Counted from the stretch's first letter, positions 32,413 to 43,141 are shown. The stretch is 64,000 bases of DNA from Tatumella saanichensis (GCF_000439375.1 NZ_ATMI01000040.1:103120-167119); one strand, 5' to 3'. The notes: a model not told the origin generated them from the sequence alone. Translations and numbers: made by a program.

Positions 32413-32856
32413 GTGCATCTAACCAGCTTTACCGATTACGCGCTGCGTGCATTAGTCTATATGGCCACCTTACCGGAAGGTAAAATGACCAATATTACTG
32501 AAGTCACGGAGATCTACGGAGTCTCCCGTCACCATATGGTTAAAGTGATTCACCAACTGAGTCGTGAAGGCTTTATCTATACCAGTCGCGGTAAAAATGG
32601 GGGTATTCGGCTCGGCATGCCTGCACAGGCAATTAATCTGGGTAAAGTGGTCAGGAAGCTGGAACCCTTGCAGTTAGTCAATTGTGATGAGTGTGCTATT
32701 ACCCCGGCCTGCCGTTTAAAAGCAGCGTTACATAAAGCAATGGAACAATTTCTTAGGGAACTGGACACTTATACGCTCGCGGATATCGTTAAAGATAACA
32801 ACGATCTATATAAAATTCTTATCACGGATGCCGCTGTGGTAACTACACATTCATGA
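32413..32856 (+). CDS. nsrR: Nitric-oxide-sensing Rrf2-family repressor NsrR
   Basis: NsrR represses NO-detoxification genes and is inactivated when NO attacks its Fe-S cluster. The 147-residue product starts at GTG behind CGAGG and has an N-terminal winged helix ([33 protein letters not shown]) and the family loop [10 protein letters not shown]. The cluster cysteines are Cys91, Cys94 and Cys100, so the first spacing is C-x2-C-x5-C instead of C-x4-C-x5-C in E. coli (91, 96, 102). It is 14 bases before rnr. Confidence 0.93.
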   Translation: MHLTSFTDYALRALVYMATLPEGKMTNITEVTEIYGVSRHHMVKVIHQLSREGFIYTSRGKNGGIRLGMPAQAINLGKVVRKLEPLQLVNCDECAITPACRLKAALHKAMEQFLRELDTYTLADIVKDNNDLYKILITDAAVVTTHS

Positions 32857-32870
32857 CATCGGAGGTACCT

Positions 32871-35384
32871 ATGTCACACGATCCTTTTGAGCAACGGGAA
32901 GCGGAAAAATATGATAATCCGATCCCAAGCCGAGAATTTATCCTCGCGCATTTAGAAAAGCGCGATAAACCTGCCCGCCGTGATGAGTTGGCGCAGGAAT
33001 TAGACATCAGCGGTGAAGAACGCACCGAAGCTCTGCGCCGCCGCCTGCGCGCCATGGAGCGTGATGGTCAATTGGTATTTACCCGCCGCCAGTGCTACGC
33101 CCTGCCGGAACGCCTTGATCTACTGCGCGGTAAAGTGATTGGCCATCGTGATGGCTACGGCTTTCTGCGTCTCGAAGACAGCAAAGATGATCTCTATCTG
33201 TCGGCAGAACAGATGAAGCTATGCATGCATGGTGACATTATTCTGGCACAGACCGGCGGTTCAGACCGTCGTGGTCGCCGTGACGCACGGGTGGTGCGGG
33301 TGGCCGAGCCTCGCAATAACCAGATTGTTGGCCGTTACTTTGTCGATGCCGGTGCTGGCTATGTGGTGCCAGATGACAGCCGCCTTAACTTTGATATTCT
33401 GATTGAGCCGGAGTACACCCTCAATGCCCGTATGGGCGCGGTAGTGGTGGTGGAAATCGAAAAACGCGGTAACCGCCGCCATAAAGCTTTAGGGCGTATC
33501 GTCGAGATCCTCGGCGATAATATGGGCACTGGGCTGGCCGTTGATATGGCATTGCGTACCCATGAGATCCCCCACGACTGGCCGGAAGCCGTTTCCGAGC
33601 AGATGGCCGCGCTCAGTGAGCAGGTGCCGGAGCAAGCCAAACAAGGACGCGTTGACCTGCGTCAGTTACCGCTGGTCACTATCGACGGCGAAGATGCCCG
33701 TGACTTTGATGATGCGGTCTACTGCGAGAAAAAACGCGGCGGCGGCTGGCGTTTGTGGGTAGCCATTGCTGACGTCAGCTATTATGTGCGGCCGGGTACT
33801 GAACTGGATAACGAAGCGCAACAGCGCGGCACGTCGGTCTATTTCCCGTCTCAGGTCGTGCCAATGCTGCCGGAAGTGCTGTCAAACGGCCTGTGTTCAC
33901 TCAACCCGCAGGTTGATCGCCTGTGTATGGTTTGTGAGATGACGATCTCCGCCAGCGGTAAGCTCAGTGGTTACAAGCACTACGAAGCAGTGATGAACTC
34001 CCATGCTCGTCTGACCTATAACAAAGTGTGGAGTATTCTGCAGGGCAATGAAGAGCTGCGTGAACAGTATGCGCCGCTGGTCGGTCATCTGCAGGAGCTG
34101 CACAATATGTATCAGGTCCTGGAGCAGGCCCGTGCGCAGCGCGGCGGCATTTCATTTGAGACCGAAGAAGCAAAATTCATCTTCAACGCCGAGCGTCGTA
34201 TCGAACGTGTGGAGAGAGCGTCGCGTAATGATGCCCATAAACTGATCGAAGAGTGTATGATTTTAGCGAACATCGCCTCCGCACGCTTTGTTGAAAAATA
34301 TCAGGAACCGGCACTGTTCCGTGACCATGACCGTCCGACCGAAGATAGCATCAAAGGCTTCCGTACGGTACTGAGTGAGCTGGGCCTGAGCTTGTCCGGT
34401 GGCAGAACGCCTGCTCCGCTGGATTACTCAGAATTACTGGAAAAGATCGCGGGCCGTCCTGATGCGGAAATGCTGCAAACCATGCTGCTGCGCTCGATGA
34501 AGCAGGCAGTCTATGACCCAGAAAACCGTGGACACTTTGGTTTGGCGCTGACCTCTTATGCGCACTTTACCTCGCCAATCCGCCGTTATCCGGATTTGTT
34601 GCTGCACCGTGCGATCAAGTATCTACTGGCGAAAAATGCCGGTCAGCTGGAGGGGAACACCACTCCAACTGGCGGTTATCACTATGATATGCAACAGATG
34701 CTGCAATTGGGGCAACACTGCTCAATGACCGAGCGTCGTGCCGATGAAGCCACCCGTGATGTTGCCGACTGGTTGAAATGTGACTTCATGCAGGATCAGG
34801 TGGGGAACAGCTTTAGCGGCGTGATTTCCAGTGTCACCGGTTTCGGGTTCTTTGTTCGTCTCAACGACCTGTTTATCGATGGTTTGGTGCATGTCTCGTC
34901 TCTGGATAACGACTATTATCGCTTCGATGCTATCGGTCAGCGACTGATCGGTGAATCCGGTGCACGCACTTACCGCCTTGGTGATATCGTCGAAGTCCGG
35001 GTGGAAGCAGTGCATATTGATGAGCGTAAAATCGATTTTGCCCTGATTTCTAGCCAGCGCCAGCCGCGTAATCCAGGTAAAACCGCCAAAGATAATGCCA
35101 AAAAAGCCACTTCGACGACCTCAAAACGTCGTCGTGAAGTGCGTAATGGGGCTAACTTTGAGCCGGACAGTGCTTTCCGCAATGACAGTAAGAAACCTGC
35201 TAGAAAGCGCGGTAAGAAGAAAAAATCCGTGACCGATAATAGCCAGACCCCGGCCAGCACCACTGCGGGCGCGCCGGCGAAGAAAGTAAAAAAGGTTTCG
35301 GAGAAAACCCGTAAGATTGCTGCCGCCACCAAAGCGAAGCGTGCAGCTAAAAAAGAGAAGTCTGCGACCAAACAGTCAGACTGA
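32871..35384 (+). CDS. rnr: Ribonuclease R
   Basis: RNase R is a processive 3'-5' exonuclease that degrades structured RNA and helps in mRNA, tmRNA-linked and rRNA quality control. The start at 32871 ([20 protein letters not shown]) with CGGAGGT upstream gives 837 residues. Domains: HTH (about 20-85), two cold-shock domains, RNB catalytic domain ([17 protein letters not shown] around 275-291 with the metal-binding Asp residues), S1 domain (about 640-725), and a Lys-rich tail. It is co-oriented with nsrR and rlmB. Confidence 0.97.
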   Translation: MSHDPFEQREAEKYDNPIPSREFILAHLEKRDKPARRDELAQELDISGEERTEALRRRLRAMERDGQLVFTRRQCYALPERLDLLRGKVIGHRDGYGFLRLEDSKDDLYLSAEQMKLCMHGDIILAQTGGSDRRGRRDARVVRVAEPRNNQIVGRYFVDAGAGYVVPDDSRLNFDILIEPEYTLNARMGAVVVVEIEKRGNRRHKALGRIVEILGDNMGTGLAVDMALRTHEIPHDWPEAVSEQMAALSEQVPEQAKQGRVDLRQLPLVTIDGEDARDFDDAVYCEKKRGGGWRLWVAIADVSYYVRPGTELDNEAQQRGTSVYFPSQVVPMLPEVLSNGLCSLNPQVDRLCMVCEMTISASGKLSGYKHYEAVMNSHARLTYNKVWSILQGNEELREQYAPLVGHLQELHNMYQVLEQARAQRGGISFETEEAKFIFNAERRIERVERASRNDAHKLIEECMILANIASARFVEKYQEPALFRDHDRPTEDSIKGFRTVLSELGLSLSGGRTPAPLDYSELLEKIAGRPDAEMLQTMLLRSMKQAVYDPENRGHFGLALTSYAHFTSPIRRYPDLLLHRAIKYLLAKNAGQLEGNTTPTGGYHYDMQQMLQLGQHCSMTERRADEATRDVADWLKCDFMQDQVGNSFSGVISSVTGFGFFVRLNDLFIDGLVHVSSLDNDYYRFDAIGQRLIGESGARTYRLGDIVEVRVEAVHIDERKIDFALISSQRQPRNPGKTAKDNAKKATSTTSKRRREVRNGANFEPDSAFRNDSKKPARKRGKKKKSVTDNSQTPASTTAGAPAKKVKKVSEKTRKIAAATKAKRAAKKEKSATKQSD

Positions 35385-35393
35385 TTACCCGCT

Positions 35394-35421
35394 CTCCCTG
35401 CCGCCAGAGTGCGGCAGGGAG
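35394..35421. terminator. Strong hairpin between rnr and rlmB
   Basis: A perfect 11-bp stem (CTCCCTGCCGC / GCGGCAGGGAG, 6-base loop) lies in the 70-base gap. No T run follows, so it may be a processing or stability element rather than a terminator. Confidence 0.6.
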
Positions 35422-35454
35422 CCGGCATTTAACGTCTAACCATCGAACTGAGTT

Positions 35455-36189
35455 ATGAGCGAAATAATTTTTGGCATTCATGCCGTTGAAGCCCTGCTGG
35501 AGCGTGACCCTCAGCGTTTTCAGGAAGTATATATTCTGAAAGGACGCGATGACCGCCGTCTGCAACCTCTGGTGGCGGCACTGGAAGCGCAGGGTGTGGT
35601 AGTACAGGTTGCGACCCGCCAGTGGCTGGATAACCAGGCCGATGGCGCTGTCCATCAAGGGATCCTGGCGAAGGTCAAACCTGGCCGTCACTATCAGGAA
35701 GGTGACCTCCCTGATCTGTTGGAAAAGCTTGAGCAACCGTTTTTGTTGATTCTGGATGGTGTCACTGACCCGCATAACCTGGGTGCCTGCCTACGCAGCG
35801 CCGATGCGGCTGGTGTCCATGCGGTGATTGTCCCGAAAGATCGTTCAGCTTCCCTGAACGCCACGGCCAAGAAAGTGGCCTGTGGAGCGGCGGAAACCGT
35901 ACCGTTAATTCGGGTCACTAACCTGGCCCGGACTATGCGGCTGTTACAGGAATACCATGTGTGGATCGTTGGAACCGCTGGTGAAGCGGACCATAACCTC
36001 TATCAGAGTAAAATGACCGGCCCGATGGCCCTGGTGATGGGCGCTGAAGGTGAGGGGATGCGTCGTCTGACCCGTGAACACTGTGATGAACTGATCAGTA
36101 TTCCGATGGCCGGAAGTGTCTCTTCACTGAACGTGTCGGTCGCGACCGGCATCTGTCTGTTTGAGGCCGTCCGCCAGCGCCAGGGATAA
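35455..36189 (+). CDS. rlmB: 23S rRNA (Gm2251) 2'-O-methyltransferase RlmB
   Basis: RlmB methylates G2251 in the P loop of 23S rRNA. The 244-residue product has the SPOUT fold: an N-terminal substrate-binding domain (to about 75) and a knotted catalytic domain with [32 protein letters not shown] and [18 protein letters not shown]. Length equals E. coli (243). Confidence 0.98.
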   Translation: MSEIIFGIHAVEALLERDPQRFQEVYILKGRDDRRLQPLVAALEAQGVVVQVATRQWLDNQADGAVHQGILAKVKPGRHYQEGDLPDLLEKLEQPFLLILDGVTDPHNLGACLRSADAAGVHAVIVPKDRSASLNATAKKVACGAAETVPLIRVTNLARTMRLLQEYHVWIVGTAGEADHNLYQSKMTGPMALVMGAEGEGMRRLTREHCDELISIPMAGSVSSLNVSVATGICLFEAVRQRQG

Positions 36190-36214
36190 CTTCCTGGTTG
36201 GCCGTCCCGTCAAG

Positions 36215-36544
36215 TTACGGGGCGGTCACTTCACAGCGATGAGGTTGGGTACCGTAAAAAATAGCCTCGCTGTACCACCTTCCTGGGATCACCGTCTCCG
36301 TGATCATGATAATTCGATACCAACGCACACCTGCCTGATTCGCTTGTGCGGCGATGGCCCGTTGTGCATCATCGGGTGAACCGTGCACCATAACCTGTAC
36401 CGAGCGCAGTTTGCATAAATCGAGCGTCATGCCGAGACTCAGTTCCTGAGCGTAAGGCTTAAGCGGCGGACGCGGCTCTGGTGTCGGCGTCAGTAGGGTG
36501 CAACCGGACAGCAGCAGTGGCAGCAATAACAGAAACGGGCGCAT
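36215..36544 (-). CDS. bsmA: BsmA-like lipoprotein (DUF1471/YdgH-like)
   Basis: The 109-residue product has a lipobox LSGC (Cys15), a Pro-rich spacer, then a DUF1471-type domain: LRSVQVMVHGSPDDAQRAIAAQAN...WYRIIMITETVIPGRWYSEAIFY. E. coli BsmA (YjfO), at the corresponding locus, has MVRGSPDDAL and GQWYSQAILY and is linked to peroxide stress and biofilm. It is convergent with rlmB. The symbol rests on similarity and position. Confidence 0.8.
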   Translation of the reverse strand: MRPFLLLLPLLLSGCTLLTPTPEPRPPLKPYAQELSLGMTLDLCKLRSVQVMVHGSPDDAQRAIAAQANQAGVRWYRIIMITETVIPGRWYSEAIFYGTQPHRCEVTAP

Positions 36545-36626
36545 AGGATTTTCCGGCGGCAGAGGACAAGATATCAGTATCGCCGAAAAGCGTGACTGCG
36601 CAACAGTGGATCTTCCCTGCCACCGT

Positions 36627-37085
36627 TTAAGGCTGATAGTTAAATGCCGCCGGATGATTTTCCAAACTGCCGGTCAGGGCCGCATACAGCACTGTTTTCC
36701 CATCAATCGACAGTTCATCACTGATCTTCAGCCATTGTAGAGTTTCTCGTTTTCCGTCTTCATCGCTGCGTAGCCACAGACCGCTCATTTGCTGATGGCG
36801 TGGCGAATACAGCAATGCAAATTTCTGCTGCCCGCAGTGGTGAGGCTGACAGGTGCTGTAGACCTGATAGGATTGGCCCTTTAGAGTCACCTGCTGCATC
36901 GGTGATTCGACACCGCCCTGTTTGACCCAGCTCGGCAGATGCTGGTTGGCGATCAGCGCGGCAAAGGGTTTAGCGGTGGCAGGATCTTTGATGATATCGC
37001 TGAGTCGTGGAGTATCTGCCAAGGTATAGCCAGAAAATGACAGGGCAGGGAGTAGTGGCAGTAGGGTAAGGGACAGTCGCTTCAC
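36627..37085 (-). CDS. ivy: Ivy-family periplasmic C-type lysozyme inhibitor
   Basis: From a GTG at 37085 (TGAGG ribosome site) the product is 152 residues with signal peptide MKRLSLTLLPLLPALSFSGYTLA. The mature protein resembles E. coli Ivy: LPSWVKQGG, the exposed disulfide loop CQPHHC at 79-84 (E. coli CKPHDC, which blocks the lysozyme active site), and SIDGKTVLYAALTGSLENHP near the C terminus. It should protect peptidoglycan from lysozyme or control lytic enzymes in the periplasm. It is not at this position in E. coli. A longer upstream frame lacks a signal peptide and was rejected. Confidence 0.85.
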   Translation of the reverse strand: MKRLSLTLLPLLPALSFSGYTLADTPRLSDIIKDPATAKPFAALIANQHLPSWVKQGGVESPMQQVTLKGQSYQVYSTCQPHHCGQQKFALLYSPRHQQMSGLWLRSDEDGKRETLQWLKISDELSIDGKTVLYAALTGSLENHPAAFNYQP

Positions 37086-37224
37086 GGTAACCTCACAGAT
37101 GTTATAGGGTCTTTGCTGATTATATCGGTTAATTGCATTTTTGCTGTCAAATCCGGAGGATTCTGTGGTTTGAGGCATTTGTGTCAGCGGGCTGTCCTAA
37201 ACGGCACGGCGCTGATTTATTTGC

Positions 37225-37253
37225 TTGAGTTTCCCGCCCGCTATAAGTATTAT
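37225..37253 (+). promoter_or_regulatory. Promoter of the rpsF operon
   Basis: TTGAGT (37225-37230) and TATTAT (37248-37253) are separated by 17 bases, about 90 bases before rpsF. Confidence 0.6.
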
Positions 37254-37289
37254 TACGCGTCAATTTTTTCAGCCGTACTTAAACACGTT

Positions 37290-37352
37290 CCTTGCTTCCA
37301 TGGGCCGCGGCTGACCCTGACAGGAGGCTGAATAATCCGTAAGGAGCAACCG
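37290..37352 (+). promoter_or_regulatory. Possible S6:S18 autoregulatory leader
   Basis: Many bacteria have an rpsF leader RNA that binds the S6:S18 dimer at a CCG bulge within a CCGnnGC-like hairpin. The leader here has CCGCGGC near 37305-37311 followed by potential pairing (GGG...CCC; CCTG...CAGG). The fit is only suggestive. Confidence 0.35.
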
Positions 37353-37748
37353 ATGCGTCATTACGAAATCGTATTTATGGTCCATCCTGACCAGAGCGAG
37401 CAGGTTCCTGGCATGATCGAGCGCTACACTGGTGCTATCACTGGTGCAGAAGGCACGATCCATCGTCTGGAAGACTGGGGCCGCCGTCAGCTGGCTTACC
37501 CGATCAACAAACTGCACAAAGCACACTATGTTCTGCTGAACGTAGAAGCTCCGCAGAGCGTGATCGATGAGCTGGAAACTAACTTCCGCTTCAACGACGC
37601 CGTTATCCGTAGCATGGTTATGCGCGTTAAAAACGCGGTAACTGAAGCATCTCCGATGGTTAAAGCGAAAGAAGAACGTCGTGATCGTCGTGAAGACTTC
37701 GCTAACGAAACCTCTGATAGCTCAGATGCTGAGGATTCTGAAGAGTAA
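37353..37748 (+). CDS. rpsF: 30S ribosomal protein S6
   Basis: S6 is a small-subunit platform protein that binds as a dimer with S18. The 131-residue product starts [20 protein letters not shown] and ends in an acidic Ser/Asp/Glu tail, the site of post-translational glutamylation in E. coli. RBS TAAGGAG precedes the start. First gene of rpsF-priB-rpsR-rplI. Confidence 0.98.
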   Translation: MRHYEIVFMVHPDQSEQVPGMIERYTGAITGAEGTIHRLEDWGRRQLAYPINKLHKAHYVLLNVEAPQSVIDELETNFRFNDAVIRSMVMRVKNAVTEASPMVKAKEERRDRREDFANETSDSSDAEDSEE

Positions 37749-37751
37749 TCC

Positions 37752-38304
<553 letters not shown>

Positions 38305-38343
38305 TCGGCCACTGTCCATTAACGACTTTGAGAGGATAAGGTA

Positions 38344-38793
38344 ATGCAAGTTATTCTGCTTGATAAAGTAACAAATCTGGGTAACCTGGGTGATCAGGTT
38401 AACGTTAAAGCGGGCTATGCTCGTAACTTCCTGGTTCCACAGGGCAAAGCTGTTCCTGCGACCAAACACAACATCGAGTTTTTCGAAACTCGTCGTGCTG
38501 AGCTGGAAGCTAAACAGGCTGAAGTTCAGGCTGCTGCCAATGCCCGTGCTGAGAAAATCAACGCACTGGGTACTGTAACCATCACGTCTAAAGCCGGTGA
38601 CGGCGGTCGTCTGTTTGGTTCTATCGGCGCACGTGACATTGCTGATGCAGTGTCTGCCGCAGGTGTTGACGTTGCAAAAAGCGAAGTTCGTTTAGCGGAA
38701 GGCGTTCTGCGCTCTACCGGTGAATACGAAGTTGGCTTCCAGGTTCATAGCGACGTTGTTGCTAAACTGGTTGTTAACGTGGTTGCTGCATAA
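38344..38793 (+). CDS. rplI: 50S ribosomal protein L9
   Basis: L9 binds 23S rRNA with its N domain and reaches out from the ribosome with a long helix to a C domain. The 149-residue product starts [30 protein letters not shown] split by the usual motifs, with the linker helix around residues 40-74. It ends the rpsF operon before a strong terminator. Confidence 0.98.
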   Translation: MQVILLDKVTNLGNLGDQVNVKAGYARNFLVPQGKAVPATKHNIEFFETRRAELEAKQAEVQAAANARAEKINALGTVTITSKAGDGGRLFGSIGARDIADAVSAAGVDVAKSEVRLAEGVLRSTGEYEVGFQVHSDVVAKLVVNVVAA

Positions 38794-38806
38794 TTGTAGA
38801 CAACCT

Positions 38807-38835
38807 AAAAACGCCGGCCTTGTGCCGGCGTTTTT
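38807..38835. terminator. Bidirectional terminator between rplI and ytfB
   Basis: The stem AAAAACGCCGGC / GCCGGCGTTTTT has A and T runs on both sides and serves both convergent genes. Confidence 0.9.
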
Positions 38836-38865
38836 GTTGGTATCCTTACCCAATCACTGACAGCA

Positions 38866-39405
38866 CTACTGTGCTTGTATAAAGCTACCGTCTCCTTGGC
38901 GGATAAACAGTGCTTGCCCGTTTTTGGTATTCAGCGTCAGGCCAGTCACTGTTCCCCGATCATTAATACGCAGTCTTATCCGTTGCCCTGTCTGTAAGTT
39001 ACTCAGCGGCTTATCCTGGCCTTCCACTTCGGCCATCGCAAACACATCACTCACCGGCAAATTATTATCGCGAAACAGCTGTGCCAGTGTTTGCCCAGCA
39101 GCGATGGTATAGTTGCGCCACTGTCCCTGTGGGTCACGGGTCGATGAAGGTGGTGGGGCATCGTCATCGCCGCTAGGCGAGTCAAGCTGTGCCTGCATCG
39201 TCGCGGAAGATGTCTCGATATTCTGGCGGACTGGAAACTGTTGTGACTCACTCGGCAGAATAAAACCGATAATGATCAGTAACAAGCCCCCGGCAAGCCC
39301 CCAACGATGAGTGAGCGGCAGGGGATCCAACCAGTGTAGCCGTTCCGGCCAATGTATCAGCCTGTTAAACCGGCTACTGGAGGTAGAGTCATTATTATTG
39401 CGCAT
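38866..39405 (-). CDS. ytfB: YtfB/OapA-family cell-division-associated membrane protein
   Basis: The start at 39405 (MRNNNDSTSSSRFN, 179 residues) is preferred because AAGGAAG precedes it, though the frame is open for 43 more codons. An N-terminal cytoplasmic part is followed by one membrane segment (about WGLAGGLLLIIIGFILP), a disordered linker, and a C-terminal OapA/LysM-like domain (GQTLAQLFRDNNLPVSDVFAMAEVEG...GDGSFIQAQ). E. coli YtfB (212) binds glycans and affects division when overproduced. Convergent with rplI. Confidence 0.88.
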   Translation of the reverse strand: MRNNNDSTSSSRFNRLIHWPERLHWLDPLPLTHRWGLAGGLLLIIIGFILPSESQQFPVRQNIETSSATMQAQLDSPSGDDDAPPPSSTRDPQGQWRNYTIAAGQTLAQLFRDNNLPVSDVFAMAEVEGQDKPLSNLQTGQRIRLRINDRGTVTGLTLNTKNGQALFIRQGDGSFIQAQ

Positions 39406-39727
39406 TGCCGCTTCCTTACCCGGCGAGTATGCCCTGCGGAGCTCCGGGAAACGAGTTGCTTTTACCATCTCCGTAAGACGTCGACGGAATGTCTGATGTT
39501 GCTGGCGGGCAGGTCGGCCCATAGTGGTTCTCACTTATCACAGGGATAATCGGCAGTTGGCGGTTAAGCCGTTATAGTGTTATAGCAGAGTGACAAGGTT
39601 CTGCATCTTTACAATGATATTGTTCACCTTTCAGAAAAAAAAGTCATCAACGACAGGTTCGGTTTTACCCGAGCAACCCACACTGTTATGCTTCCCCTCC
39701 TTATATTCAGATAAATCAGGAACAGAA

Positions 39728-40348
39728 ATGACGACTCTTTCTTTTGACAGCGTAGAAGCGCAGGCAAGTTATGGTATTGGCCTGCAGGTTGGACAGCAAC
39801 TGCAGGAATCCGGTTTAGAGGGTTTACAGCCAGAAGCATTACTGGCTGGCCTGCGTGATGCGCTGGAAGGAAATTCGCCGGCTGTGCCTGTTGACGTTCT
39901 GCACCGTGCTCTGCGTGAAGTCCACGAACGTGCGGACGCCGTGCGTCAGGAACGAACTCAGCAGATGGCGGCTGAAGGGCTGAAATACTTGGAAGAGAAC
40001 CGTCAGCGTGAAGGCGTTAGTAGCACCGAGTCTGGTCTGCAATTCCGTGTATTGACCCAAGGTGAAGGTGCAATCCCTTCTCGTCAGGATCGTGTACGTG
40101 TTCACTATACCGGTAAATTGATCGATGGCACGGTGTTCGACAGCTCGGTACAGCGTGGCCAACCGGCAGAATTCCCTGTTAGCGGCGTGATTGCTGGCTG
40201 GATCGAAGCCCTGACCCTGATGCCGGTTGGGTCTAAATGGGAACTGGTGATCCCTCAGCAGCTGGCCTACGGTGAGCGTGGCGCCGGTGCCTCAATCCCG
40301 CCACTGAGCACCCTGGTATTCGAAGTGGAGCTGCTGGATATTCTGTAA
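39728..40348 (+). CDS. fklB: FKBP-type peptidyl-prolyl isomerase FklB (FKBP22)
   Basis: FklB speeds cis-trans isomerisation of prolyl bonds. The start at 39728 ([20 protein letters not shown]) gives 206 residues, equal to E. coli FklB; the frame upstream is AT-rich and unsupported. The N-terminal dimerisation helices (to about 90) precede the FKBP domain ([38 protein letters not shown]). Terminator at 40362. Confidence 0.97.
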   Translation: MTTLSFDSVEAQASYGIGLQVGQQLQESGLEGLQPEALLAGLRDALEGNSPAVPVDVLHRALREVHERADAVRQERTQQMAAEGLKYLEENRQREGVSSTESGLQFRVLTQGEGAIPSRQDRVRVHYTGKLIDGTVFDSSVQRGQPAEFPVSGVIAGWIEALTLMPVGSKWELVIPQQLAYGERGAGASIPPLSTLVFEVELLDIL

Positions 40349-40361
40349 TTCCGCACAGCCT

Positions 40362-40390
40362 AAAGGCCGGTCAGTTGACCGGCCTTTTTT
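40362..40390 (+). terminator. Terminator of fklB
   Basis: AAAGGCCGGTC / GACCGGCCTTT stem followed by T residues. Confidence 0.9.
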
Positions 40391-40508
40391 ATGGGAGTGA
40401 CCCGTCGCGATGGCAGAGTCTGCCAAGCTCGGCGAAATCAGTTACACTTCACAGAAAGGCTGAAGTATGCGCCGGCAACAGATCGCGGCGCTAATGAGGA
40501 GGTGAACA

Positions 40509-41249
40509 ATGCTGGAAGATATTTGTCAGCTGGCCCGTCAGGCCGGTCTGGAAATTATGAAGATTTATACTGCAGAGCAGCCTGCCCGGGTCGAGCACAA
40601 GGCGGATAACTCGCCAGTGACCGACGCGGACATGGCAGCCCACCATGTCATCCTGGCGGGGCTGAAAGTCTTAAGCCCAGACATTCCGGTACTATCAGAA
40701 GAGTCACCAACTCCCTGGGAACAACGTCAGCACTGGCAGCGTTATTGGCTGGTCGACCCGCTGGACGGCACCAAGGAGTTTATTCATCGTAACGGTGAAT
40801 TCACCGTCAATATTGCCCTGATTGACAATGGTGTACCGGTTGCCGGAGTGGTGTATGCCCCCGCCAGTGATCTGATGTACTTGGCTGCTGAGGGTAAAGC
40901 GTGGAAAGAAGAGCAGGGTGTCAGAACACAGATTCAGGTACAGGAAGCCCATCCACCATTGGTGGTGGTCAGCCGTTCCCATGGGGATGCCGAGTTGCAG
41001 GAGTATTTGCATCAGCTGGGAGAACATCAGACGGTAGCGGTCGGCTCGTCCCTGAAATTTTGCTTGGTGGCTGAAGGTCAGGCGCAGCTTTATCCGCGCT
41101 TCGGGCCAACCAATATCTGGGATACCGGTGCCGGTCATGCGGTGGCGATGGCGGCCGGGGCACATATTACCGATTGGCAGGGCAATACCCTGGATTACAC
41201 GCCTCGGGAATCTTTCCTCAATCCTGGTTTCCGGGTCACACTTTACTGA
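40509..41249 (+). CDS. cysQ: 3'(2'),5'-bisphosphate nucleotidase CysQ
   Basis: CysQ hydrolyses PAP, the by-product of PAPS reduction, and so supports sulfate assimilation. The 246-residue product has the inositol-monophosphatase metal motif DPLDGTKEF and C-terminal WDTGAGHA; length equals E. coli (246). RBS GAGGTG precedes the ATG. Confidence 0.98.
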   Translation: MLEDICQLARQAGLEIMKIYTAEQPARVEHKADNSPVTDADMAAHHVILAGLKVLSPDIPVLSEESPTPWEQRQHWQRYWLVDPLDGTKEFIHRNGEFTVNIALIDNGVPVAGVVYAPASDLMYLAAEGKAWKEEQGVRTQIQVQEAHPPLVVVSRSHGDAELQEYLHQLGEHQTVAVGSSLKFCLVAEGQAQLYPRFGPTNIWDTGAGHAVAMAAGAHITDWQGNTLDYTPRESFLNPGFRVTLY

Positions 41250-41258
41250 GTGACTTCC

Positions 41259-41281
41259 AAGGCCCTTTTCATAAGGGCCTT
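41259..41281 (+). terminator. Hairpin terminator after cysQ
   Basis: AAGGCCCTT / AAGGGCCTT form a perfect 9-bp stem 10 bases after the stop; only a short T-rich tail follows. Confidence 0.7.
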
Positions 41282-41318
41282 CATATCTTGTGCTGGGACT
41301 GCCTGGCCACTCAATTCC

Positions 41319-41336
41319 CTGTCATCCTGCTGACAT
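41319..41336 (+). promoter_or_regulatory. Pho box (PhoB site) upstream of ytfK
   Basis: CTGTCAT-CCTG-CTGACAT matches the PhoB direct-repeat consensus CTGTCAT-N4-CTGTCAT with one mismatch in the half-sites. ytfK is a known PhoB-regulated gene in E. coli. The box lies 231 bases before the ATG, implying a long leader. Confidence 0.65.
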
Positions 41337-41567
41337 CTTTATCGCCGATACTCGCCGTCACTGAATGTTAATTTTTTGTGTGCTCACGCACAGATGTTAT
41401 TTTTATCCTGCGTTAAAATCAACCATCAAGATATCAGTCTGCAATCGGGGTTATTTATAGTTTATTCCTATAACTTTCGAGGTTTTTTTTCGGTATGTTA
41501 TGTCCCGACATTTAGCCGCTACTCGGCTGAAGGTCACCTAGGACATGAGTGAGAAAGGATCAAAAGG

Positions 41568-41774
41568 ATGAAGATTTTTCAGCGATACAATCCCCTGCAA
41601 ATTGCCAAATACGTAAAAATACTGTTTAAGGGACGTTTGTTTATCCGAGGTATTGGTACCTTTGATTTTGATCGCGGTAGGATTTTGCTGCCAGCCGTCA
41701 GGGATAAACTGCAACTGAACGTGATGTCGGAGATTAACCGACAGGTGCTGCGATTGCAGGCGGAGTATCGTTAA
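41568..41774 (+). CDS. ytfK: YtfK, SpoT-activating stress protein (DUF1107)
   Basis: The 68-residue product starts [20 protein letters not shown] and aligns end to end with E. coli YtfK (68), reported to bind SpoT and favour (p)ppGpp accumulation during phosphate and fatty-acid starvation. A Pho box upstream fits phosphate-starvation control. RBS AAAAGG precedes the start. Confidence 0.95.
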   Translation: MKIFQRYNPLQIAKYVKILFKGRLFIRGIGTFDFDRGRILLPAVRDKLQLNVMSEINRQVLRLQAEYR

Positions 41775-41781
41775 TAGTAGC

Positions 41782-41801
41782 GGGGCGTCTGATGACGCCC
41801 C
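41782..41801. terminator. Hairpin between convergent ytfK and ytfL
   Basis: Perfect stem GGGGCGTC / GACGCCCC with a TGAT loop in the 41-base gap. Confidence 0.7.
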
Positions 41802-41815
41802 AGTAGTAAAAGGTG

Positions 41816-43141
41816 TTATTCAGTAGTGACCTGTCCAATCGGTGCAATCACCGCCGGGCGCTCATCGATTCGCGTGACCAGCAGCTGATCGATACGATAG
41901 CTGTCGATATCAACCACTTCAAATTTATAGCCTGCAAACATCACGAAATCAGTGCGTTTCGGGATCTTTCTCAGCATATACATCATAAAGCCACCGATGG
42001 TTTCGTAGTTACCTGACTGCGGGAACTCATCGATATTCAGCACTCGCATCACATCATCAATTGGCGTACCGCCTTCAACCAGCCATGAATTGGCATCACG
42101 CGCCACAATTTGCTCTTCAAAGCCTTGACCCACTAGGTCACCCATCAGCGTCGTCATCACATCGTTAAGTGTGATAATGCCCACCACCAGGGCATATTCG
42201 TTCATGATCACGGCGAAATCTTCGCCGGCCGATTTAAAACTTTCTAAGGCTTCGGATAACGTCAGGGTATCCGGTACGATCAGCGCCGAACGGATCTGCA
42301 CTCCGCTGTTTAAGGTCAGGCTCTGGTTGCCTAGCACCCGCAGCAACAGTTCTTTGGAATCGACGTAACCGATAATATGGTCAATATCGTTGTTGCATAC
42401 CAAGAACTTAGAGTGAGGATGGCGGGCAATTTTGGTTTTTAGCGAGGTTTCATCTTCATTCAGATCAAACCAGACAATGTTCTCGCGGGAGGTCATTGAG
42501 GAAGGAACGGTACGTGATTCCAACTCAAACACGTTTTCGATCAGCTCATGTTCCTGCTTACGCAATACCCCGGCCAAGGCACCGGCTTCCACTACCGCAT
42601 AGATATCGTCAGGGGTAATGTCGTCTTTGCGCACCATCGGGATTTTAAACAGACGGAAAATATTGTTCGCCATGCCGTTAAAAAACCAGACTAACGGGCG
42701 GAACACCGTCAGGCAGAAGCGCATCGGGTGGATAATACGCAGGGCAATGGCTTCCGGTGCGATCATGCCGATACGTTTCGGCGTCAGATCCGCGAATAGA
42801 ATGAACAGGCTGGTGACGATGGTAAAAGAACAGATAAAGCTCAGCTGTTCAGCCCATTCAGGAGAGAGAAAGCGTAGAAATAAGCGGTTAAACACCGGTG
42901 AAAAGGCGGAGTCACCGACAATACCACCAAGGATCGCCACCGCATTGAGGCCAATCTGCACTACCGTAAAGAACATGCCGGGAGATTCCTGCATTTTCAA
43001 AATGTGCTGGGCGCGGACATCTCCGTCATCGGCCAGCAGTTTCAGCTTGATTTTACGGGCTGCAGCCAGAGAGATTTCAGAAAGAGAGAAAAAAGAACTG
43101 ATGACAATCAGTAATAAGATGACAAGTAAGTTATCTAACAT
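41816..43141 (-). CDS. ytfL: YtfL (PaeA) CNNM/CBS/CorC-domain membrane protein
   Basis: The 441-residue product has a CNNM/DUF21 membrane domain (about 1-195; several helices, SEISLAAARKIKLKLL, GGIVGDSAF), a CBS pair (about 215-335) and a C-terminal CorC_HlyC domain (LVEGGTPIDDVMRVL...GGFMMYML). E. coli and Salmonella YtfL/PaeA has been reported as an exporter for putrescine and cadaverine; relatives handle Mg2+/Co2+. It has a long structured 5' leader (43142-43305). In E. coli msrA lies upstream; it is absent here. Confidence 0.95.
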   Translation of the reverse strand: MLDNLLVILLLIVISSFFSLSEISLAAARKIKLKLLADDGDVRAQHILKMQESPGMFFTVVQIGLNAVAILGGIVGDSAFSPVFNRLFLRFLSPEWAEQLSFICSFTIVTSLFILFADLTPKRIGMIAPEAIALRIIHPMRFCLTVFRPLVWFFNGMANNIFRLFKIPMVRKDDITPDDIYAVVEAGALAGVLRKQEHELIENVFELESRTVPSSMTSRENIVWFDLNEDETSLKTKIARHPHSKFLVCNNDIDHIIGYVDSKELLLRVLGNQSLTLNSGVQIRSALIVPDTLTLSEALESFKSAGEDFAVIMNEYALVVGIITLNDVMTTLMGDLVGQGFEEQIVARDANSWLVEGGTPIDDVMRVLNIDEFPQSGNYETIGGFMMYMLRKIPKRTDFVMFAGYKFEVVDIDSYRIDQLLVTRIDERPAVIAPIGQVTTE

